From Thermoplasmatota archaeon (GTDB taxonomy: Archaea > Thermoplasmatota > Penumbrarchaeia > Penumbrarchaeales > Penumbrarchaeaceae): a DNA stretch of 46,747 nt. Of this stretch, positions 42,099 through 46,747 are shown one piece after another. Each line of letters begins with the position of its first letter. Position 1 is the first letter of the stretch. The DNA lies in NCBI GenBank assembly GCA_029762535.1, contig JARVGK010000023.1:1-46747 (forward strand). The letters are read 5' to 3'. The notes below the pieces were generated by a model, which searched no databases, was not told the DNA's origin, and was given only the letters and a program-made list of their open reading frames with translations. The translations under genes and the position numbers were made by a program.

Positions 42099-43703
42099 TT
42101 GGCGTCATCCGGCAAGAGGTCTTCAAGGGGCAGGAAGAAGAAACCTGCGGTCATCGTCGAGGAAGAGGCCGACGATGAGCTTGTGGAATGGGACGCTGTG
42201 GAATGGTCCGAGATCGAAACCCCAAGCGACGAGTCGGTTTTCCCCGAGGGCAGGACCGAGGCGATCCTCAAGGAGATGCTGAAGAAGGCATGGGAGGACG
42301 GCGAGATCACGGATGACGAGATGGCCCTCCTGAAGACATTTCGGGAGAACCTCGGCATGGACGAGGATAGGTTCAAGGCCATTCTTGAGGAGACTATGCC
42401 CGAGGAGGTTGACGTCCCGGAGGCGGAGGAGCTTCCCGATGAGGACCTGTCCTGGGAGGATGAAGTGCCCTGCCCCTCCGATGGGGGTGAAAGAGGATGC
42501 GAGGTCCTCGTTAAGGATGAGGATGCGGGTTCCGCCCTCCCCATGGATGAGAACTTGGACCGGTCCGGACCATCGATGATCACCTTGACGAGCACCATCA
42601 GGGACGGGGTCAACCCCCTCTCGACCTCTTTCGATCTGGAAAAGCCCGTGTCCGACCAGAGGACCAGATGTCCCACGTGCAGATCGCTGGTGAGGTTCGA
42701 CCCGTCATCCGGCAAGGACCGATGCCCCGTATGCGGGAACAGGATCTCGCGATCGGAGTGCTCCGGGGAGGTTCGGGCGCTTATAGATAGGGCCCGCCAG
42801 TCCCAAAAATCCGGGGACCTGCTGGGGGCAAAAGGCATTCTGCAGGACGTGATCGTGAAGGAACCTGGTAACAAGGAGGCGCAGTTCTTCCTGCAGAGGG
42901 TGAACCATGCCCTATCCAGCAAGGGGCTGGGCGGGACCCGGCCAACGACCCTTGATCCCAGGGAACTCTCCTCCTTCGGGACCGGAGTACCACGCCTGGA
43001 CCAGCTGATCAGGGGGGGAATACCCGTCGGGTCGCAGGTCCTATTGAAGGGGCCGGCCTTCTGCGGAAAGGAGGTGCTTATCGAGCACATGGTATCCTCC
43101 GCGCTTCGCTCCGGATTCCCTCTCATATACGTCTCATCCAACAGGGCGATGAAGGACGTTCTCAAAGGGATCCTGAGGCGAACCCCAGATTTCAAGAACT
43201 TCAACCGGGACGGCAGGGTGAGGATGTACGATCTGTTCACCCGGCAGGAGGGGCAGCAGGTCCTCAGAGATGGGCACAGGCTGTTCAATCTCGAACACGA
43301 GGGGGATTTCAAGAAGTTCCATGAGGACCTCCTATTCGTTCAGGAGGAGCTTGTCAAGGAGTTCGGCGGTGGGCTGATGGTCATCAATTCGCTCTCTCCC
43401 ATCCTCAACCATATCCCGGAGATATCCGTTCAGAAGCTGATCCAGACCATTCTGGCCAGATCGAAGGGGTACAGGTTCACGAACGTCTTTGACATAGCCT
43501 CCGGGATCCATTCGGAGTCCACGGTCAATTCCATAGAGTACCTGATGGACGGGATCATCGATCTCAGGGAGATCGACAACAGGAGGTCTTTGAGGATCAG
43601 GGGCCTGTCCCAGGGCGTTCTAACCAGGGACTGGGTGGATTATTCCTACTCCGAGCGCGGGATCGATCTCTTCGGATCCTTCTCCGAGGAGAGGATAGTC
43701 TGA
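42099..43703 (+). CDS. RecA/KaiC-like protein with TerB-like and zinc-ribbon domains and degenerate Walker motifs
   Basis: The start TTG 42099 is favoured because GGAG at 42086-42089 lies nine bases upstream; TTG 42084 would add five residues. Order: basic N-terminus (GKRSSRGRKKK), an acidic linker, a helical TerB-like segment (TEAILKEMLKKAWEDGEITD, about 52-95), another acidic linker, a four-Cys zinc ribbon (CPTC and CPVC, about 190-215), a helical segment, and a RecA-fold domain (about 290-530) beginning FGTGVPRLDQLIRGGIPVGS. Walker A reads GPAFCGKE, with Glu in place of Ser/Thr, and the Walker B position reads LMVINSLS, with Asn for Asp. ATP hydrolysis is therefore doubtful. It follows the helicase gene by 48 bases and may be co-transcribed with it. 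Confidence 0.75.
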   Translation: MASSGKRSSRGRKKKPAVIVEEEADDELVEWDAVEWSEIETPSDESVFPEGRTEAILKEMLKKAWEDGEITDDEMALLKTFRENLGMDEDRFKAILEETMPEEVDVPEAEELPDEDLSWEDEVPCPSDGGERGCEVLVKDEDAGSALPMDENLDRSGPSMITLTSTIRDGVNPLSTSFDLEKPVSDQRTRCPTCRSLVRFDPSSGKDRCPVCGNRISRSECSGEVRALIDRARQSQKSGDLLGAKGILQDVIVKEPGNKEAQFFLQRVNHALSSKGLGGTRPTTLDPRELSSFGTGVPRLDQLIRGGIPVGSQVLLKGPAFCGKEVLIEHMVSSALRSGFPLIYVSSNRAMKDVLKGILRRTPDFKNFNRDGRVRMYDLFTRQEGQQVLRDGHRLFNLEHEGDFKKFHEDLLFVQEELVKEFGGGLMVINSLSPILNHIPEISVQKLIQTILARSKGYRFTNVFDIASGIHSESTVNSIEYLMDGIIDLREIDNRRSLRIRGLSQGVLTRDWVDYSYSERGIDLFGSFSEERIV

Positions 43704-43722
43704 AGTTCATATGAACCAATTC

Positions 43723-43732
43723 AATTTAAATA
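43723..43732 (+). promoter_or_regulatory. TATA box upstream of the coiled-coil membrane protein gene
   Basis: ATTTAAATAT, about 32-41 bases before TTG 43764, with a predicted transcript start near 43754. Confidence 0.5.
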
Positions 43733-43763
43733 TCTCCTTTTCACTTATAGCATAGTATTCCAT

Positions 43764-44669
43764 TTGATTGGAGGTGATATTTCGGCATACAAGGAATCGA
43801 ATCCTGGGGTATCACATATCATCGTATTCATAATATTTATCGGGATTCTCGGGTTCATCCATCTTCTTTTCGTTTCCGTATGTGTCAACCTGTTCATGGA
43901 ATTGATGAACGAATCCAGTGGTGAGGGTGTCGGCCTGATGGCATCGGTCTTTGGCATTTATTTCCTTCTTCCCAAAGCCTATCTGTTCATGATCGTCGCC
44001 TTCGGTATCGCCATGTACAGAAGGAGCGTTTACGGTAAGAAGCATGAGAAAGCCACCCTTGCAGCGCTTTTGATCGCGATACTGGGCACGATCACACCGG
44101 TTTTTCTGTTCATATTGAGTTTCATATTCGATAGAGGATATCTGTCGGGGCCATTTTTTCTTCATTCCATCTTTGTGGCCGTTATAGTTGCGTTGTATCT
44201 GTATATAAAGGACTTCGGTTCAAGGATGGAGGCCGGAATAGGCCTTGCAACCTATGCAGTCGGAAGCCTGATGCTCGTTTTGATCGAGACCTTCATCCTG
44301 TATGTAGAGGGGGATGTCTCTCCGGGTTTGATGAAAGCCCTCTCCGCTCTATCGATCCCATGGGCGATCATGCTCGTCGTCGGATTGGTATTCGTTCTTC
44401 TGGCATACATCAAGGGGCTCTCGTATGTGAAGGCTCATAAACCCAAGATCGATGATCAGCAGGCCGAGCAGATAAGCATCCAGAGGGAGCAGTTCGTGAT
44501 GCAGAAAGAGCAGCTTGAGATGCAGAGGCAGCAGATCGAGCTCCTGGAAAGGACGGTATCGATGTTGACCGAGATGAGGACGGACCTTATCGAAGCCGGC
44601 ACGGATCAGATCCCCGACAAGGCCGTTTCAGCCGCAGAGGCCCCGCTCTCCCGAGAGGGGCCTGGTTAG
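43764..44669 (+). CDS. Polytopic membrane protein with C-terminal coiled coil
   Basis: About six or seven helices between residues 18 and 215, then a cytoplasmic heptad-like segment rich in Gln/Glu (SIQREQFVMQKEQLEMQRQQ, about 240-275). No family recognised. The start is unusual: the only ordinary codon is TTG 43764, but a perfect GGAGGTGAT follows it at 43770-43778, immediately before an in-frame ATT at 43779. Either the gene is leaderless from TTG or initiates at ATT. It precedes the membrane J-domain gene by 16 bases, so the two may form a functional pair. Confidence 0.7.
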   Translation: MIGGDISAYKESNPGVSHIIVFIIFIGILGFIHLLFVSVCVNLFMELMNESSGEGVGLMASVFGIYFLLPKAYLFMIVAFGIAMYRRSVYGKKHEKATLAALLIAILGTITPVFLFILSFIFDRGYLSGPFFLHSIFVAVIVALYLYIKDFGSRMEAGIGLATYAVGSLMLVLIETFILYVEGDVSPGLMKALSALSIPWAIMLVVGLVFVLLAYIKGLSYVKAHKPKIDDQQAEQISIQREQFVMQKEQLEMQRQQIELLERTVSMLTEMRTDLIEAGTDQIPDKAVSAAEAPLSREGPG

Positions 44670-44685
44670 AAAGATGTGATCGTAT

Positions 44686-45987
44686 ATGGCCCCTGCGTTA
44701 AAGACCGGTTTGGCCCTTATCCTGTTGATCCTATCCATGATGTTCATGGCTTTCGATTCGGAAGAGGTGATGGCCCAAAGTCCATATACCGGTTTTTTTA
44801 TCGAACTCGACCTGATGTTCAACACCCCCTATGCCGGGGAATTGGTTTTCTTCATGGGGAACGATGAAAGAGAGGACCTGAATTTGAACATGACCAGCCG
44901 GCCGGAACTTACCGGATTCGAGGACCCCAACCTCATAAAGGCGTTCGATCACCTGATCGGATCGGACCCGGATGATTTAGAATTGTTCAAAAGAGTGCTC
45001 GAAGGAAGGAATGAACCCGTTCTGGATCGGATGAACGTCAGCTATCATCATGCCGGGGGAAGAATAGGCATTTCGATCCGGAGCAACTTCACATTCGACC
45101 ACACGCTAGGAAGGGCAGAATATCGATATCTTGCATTTCTGGACCCTTTCAGGCTGCCGGCGGTGAAAAGGAACGATCCGGAATCGCTTGCGAATTACAA
45201 TAACGTCATGAAGCAATTCTTAAGGATCGAGATCAAAATAACCGTTCATCCTCCTGCGGGTGCCAATTTGGATTTTCAATGGGACGGCGCGTATCATTGG
45301 AGGACCAGAAGCACAGAGGGTTTGAGCTTTCGATCTGATCTGGTGGGATTCATGACGAACGGCCACAAGTTCACAATATCCGATGAGAGGCTGCTTTCGA
45401 CGTGGACCATGTTCTATTTCAGCATAGCATCTACCATTGCAGGGGCTATGCTAACCGGCATAGCATGTTTCAGGAAGAGGTTCAAGAGATGGGCTTTGAT
45501 CTTCCCCGCAGGGGCCTTTTTGATATTACCCGGTCCGACCCTATTCTTCCTTCGTCCATATCTTAACCCCTATGGACTTTACGATGCGGGGTTGATCATG
45601 ATGTCCGCGGTATTCATAGGATATACGATGGCCATCAACTTCGCACCTCGGGGAGAAAAGGCAGAGGAAGGGCCTATTGCAGTGGATCGGGAGAACATCC
45701 GTCATTTCAAGATGCCGAAAGTGATCTATGTCGATCGTCCCGTTTATCTAAAGGGACGAGGCGGCCCCCCGGAGGGTAATGAATACGATCCGTATGACGT
45801 TCTCGGGGTGCCCCCCTCCTCCTCTATGCGAGAGATAGAAGTGGCCTATAGAGAAAAGGTGCTGAAGTATCATCCAGATAAAGTGCATAATTCCCCGGAT
45901 TGGGTGGAGGAGGTCGCCCAGAACAGGATAAAAGACCTAAACGGGGCCTTCGAGGAGATCAAGAAAAGGAGAGAAACAAATATTTAA
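44686..45987 (+). CDS. Membrane-anchored protein with C-terminal DnaJ (J) domain
   Basis: A signal peptide or anchor (about 1-30) precedes an outside region of about 200 residues with an unassigned beta-rich fold. Three helices follow (about 240-262, 266-288, 294-314), and the cytoplasmic C-terminus (about 365-433) is a complete J domain: YDPYDVLGVPPSSSMREIEV, the HPD motif in LKYHPDKVHN, and the last helix NRIKDLNGAFEEI. J domains stimulate Hsp70 (DnaK) ATPase activity, so this would recruit a cytoplasmic DnaK to the membrane in response to or in support of the outside domain (inference). No dnaK is in the window. Confidence 0.8.
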   Translation: MAPALKTGLALILLILSMMFMAFDSEEVMAQSPYTGFFIELDLMFNTPYAGELVFFMGNDEREDLNLNMTSRPELTGFEDPNLIKAFDHLIGSDPDDLELFKRVLEGRNEPVLDRMNVSYHHAGGRIGISIRSNFTFDHTLGRAEYRYLAFLDPFRLPAVKRNDPESLANYNNVMKQFLRIEIKITVHPPAGANLDFQWDGAYHWRTRSTEGLSFRSDLVGFMTNGHKFTISDERLLSTWTMFYFSIASTIAGAMLTGIACFRKRFKRWALIFPAGAFLILPGPTLFFLRPYLNPYGLYDAGLIMMSAVFIGYTMAINFAPRGEKAEEGPIAVDRENIRHFKMPKVIYVDRPVYLKGRGGPPEGNEYDPYDVLGVPPSSSMREIEVAYREKVLKYHPDKVHNSPDWVEEVAQNRIKDLNGAFEEIKKRRETNI

Positions 45988-46048
45988 ATCAGGTTACCGA
46001 TCCGTCCAAACAGGCATGTGCGAACAACATGGTGAAAGGGGTGATCTT

Positions 46049-46519
46049 ATGAGGATCGGGATCGTGGTATATTCGAAGACGGGGAACACGCTCTCTGCTG
46101 CAAAGGAGCTGAGGAAGGAGCTTTCGAACAGGGGGCATGACGTCTCCATCGAGAGGATAGAGACCAAGGGGGATCCCGAGAAGGATCCCAAGATAGAGCT
46201 GAAGATCGCTCCCTTGGTAGAGGGTTACGACGCCTTGATATTCGGATCCCCCGTGTGGGCCTTCAGATTGTGCCCGGTGATGAGCGTCTATCTCAAGGGG
46301 ATCCCGTCTCTTGCGGGGAGGAAGGTCGCTCTCTTCGTGACCAAGGAACTGTCTTGGAAGTGGCTCGGAGGGGGGGTTGCGATCTCCAAGATGAGGAAGC
46401 TCGTAGTGGACAAGGGGGGCAAGGTCGTCTCGTCCGGGATCATCGTCTGGAAGAAGAAAACGGGGGCATCTTCTGAGATGCCTCGTATCATAAAGGACCT
46501 GGTCGATCCGTTCGTTTGA
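46049..46519 (+). CDS. Flavodoxin-family protein
   Basis: ATG 46049 follows GGGGTGAT; an upstream in-frame ATG (46016) lacks an SD. The 156-residue product opens with the FMN phosphate-binding loop IVVYSKTGNTLSAAKEL and has the GSPVWAFRLCPVM segment that stacks on the flavin and the VALFVTKE strand. It carries electrons or acts as an NADPH-dependent quinone or metal reductase-type flavoprotein; the short length with no extra domain favours a simple flavodoxin-like role. Single gene, with the following gene having its own promoter. Confidence 0.85.
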   Translation: MRIGIVVYSKTGNTLSAAKELRKELSNRGHDVSIERIETKGDPEKDPKIELKIAPLVEGYDALIFGSPVWAFRLCPVMSVYLKGIPSLAGRKVALFVTKELSWKWLGGGVAISKMRKLVVDKGGKVVSSGIIVWKKKTGASSEMPRIIKDLVDPFV

Positions 46520-46571
46520 TATGTTGCGAGAGGACAAGATCCATGGCTTGCCAGCAATGTTTTTATATTCA

Positions 46572-46586
46572 TATTTATATGTATAA
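46572..46586 (+). promoter_or_regulatory. TATA box before the last gene
   Basis: An AT-rich ATATTTATATGTATA, 19-33 bases before ATG 46605, with an SD GGTGG at 46597-46601. Confidence 0.5.
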
Positions 46587-46604
46587 CATCCCCCTGGTGG
46601 GTAA

Positions 46605-46747
46605 ATGAGCAGAAGGAATTCGGGACTGTTTATAGGGATCGGATCCGTCGTGATAGTATTGCTGATGATCGCCATAGCCTACAGGGAGCCGATGGAAAGG
46701 AAGATCATCAAAGAATGGGAGGAGGATGAATATCGCTGGTTCCTTAA
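46605..46747 (+). CDS. Start of a small membrane protein (3' truncated by the window)
   Basis: ATG 46605 has GGTGG three bases upstream. The 47 complete codons encode MSRRNSGLFIGIGSVVIV and on to a charged segment (KEWEEDEYRWF), i.e. one N-terminal membrane helix (about 7-26) followed by a charged region. The frame is open at the window edge. Too little is present for a family call. Confidence 0.6.
   Translation, partial: MSRRNSGLFIGIGSVVIVLLMIAIAYREPMERKIIKEWEEDEYRWFL

Noticed and set aside
41981..43312. A 443-residue minus-strand open frame opposite the KaiC-like gene
   Set aside because: Ser/Arg-rich shadow without domain signatures; the plus strand carries a recognisable zinc ribbon and RecA fold.

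Overview
The window reads as a chromosomal segment of an archaeon, most likely a member of the Thermoplasmatota outside the classical acidophiles. Evidence: an archaeal-type aspartyl-tRNA synthetase, an XPD-type helicase, a PurP-family ATP-grasp protein, TATA boxes about 25 bases before many starts, Shine-Dalgarno matches (GGAGGTGAT type), a tRNA without an encoded CCA, heavy AGG/AGA arginine use, and many surface proteins built as signal peptide, Ig/PKD/CARDB-like ectodomain, one C-terminal membrane helix and a charged cytoplasmic tail. Nothing in the window fixes the lifestyle (no methanogenesis or respiration genes).

Layout. 1-7254: end of a CARDB surface protein, aspS (minus), then two large surface proteins, one with an extreme acidic tail. 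7356-15967: a 900-residue helical-repeat protein, a TctA-type permease translationally coupled to an exported OB-fold-like protein, a small Thermoplasmata-type protein, a double-glutaredoxin-fold oxidoreductase and two tandem paralogous surface proteins. 15972-23922: a FAD amine-oxidase-like protein and carAB (pyrimidine/arginine precursor synthesis; carA has no ordinary start codon), a small carbonic-anhydrase-like protein, a glycosyltransferase and a GRAM-like/zinc-ribbon protein. 24011-25840: two coupled membrane-anchored paralogues, then tRNA-Val(GAC) followed by two tandem structured repeats made partly from the tRNA 3' end.

25914-37823: a surface/secretion block on the minus strand. A 2489-residue protein (about 50 calcium-type TSP3 repeats, a transglutaminase fold with its catalytic Cys replaced by Pro, Ig-like modules, a membrane helix and a DUF4129-like tail) is followed, through successive 4-base stop/start overlaps, by DUF4350, DUF58 and multi-helix membrane proteins. 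This is the TgpA/DUF58/DUF4350 gene set, without its usual MoxR ATPase.

37999-46747: a PurP-like protein with a remodelled nucleotide loop, a small protein, a zinc-ribbon protein, an XPD-family helicase, a RecA/KaiC-like protein with both Walker motifs degenerate, a membrane protein with a coiled-coil tail, a membrane-anchored J-domain protein, a flavodoxin and the start of a further membrane protein.

The most novel-looking signal is the pair of structured repeats at 25546-25739. They fold in parallel as three-way junctions with compensatory changes, and their closing stem uses the exact 3' end of the adjacent tRNA-Val. The strongest protein oddities are the pseudo-transglutaminase operon and the pseudo-ATPase.
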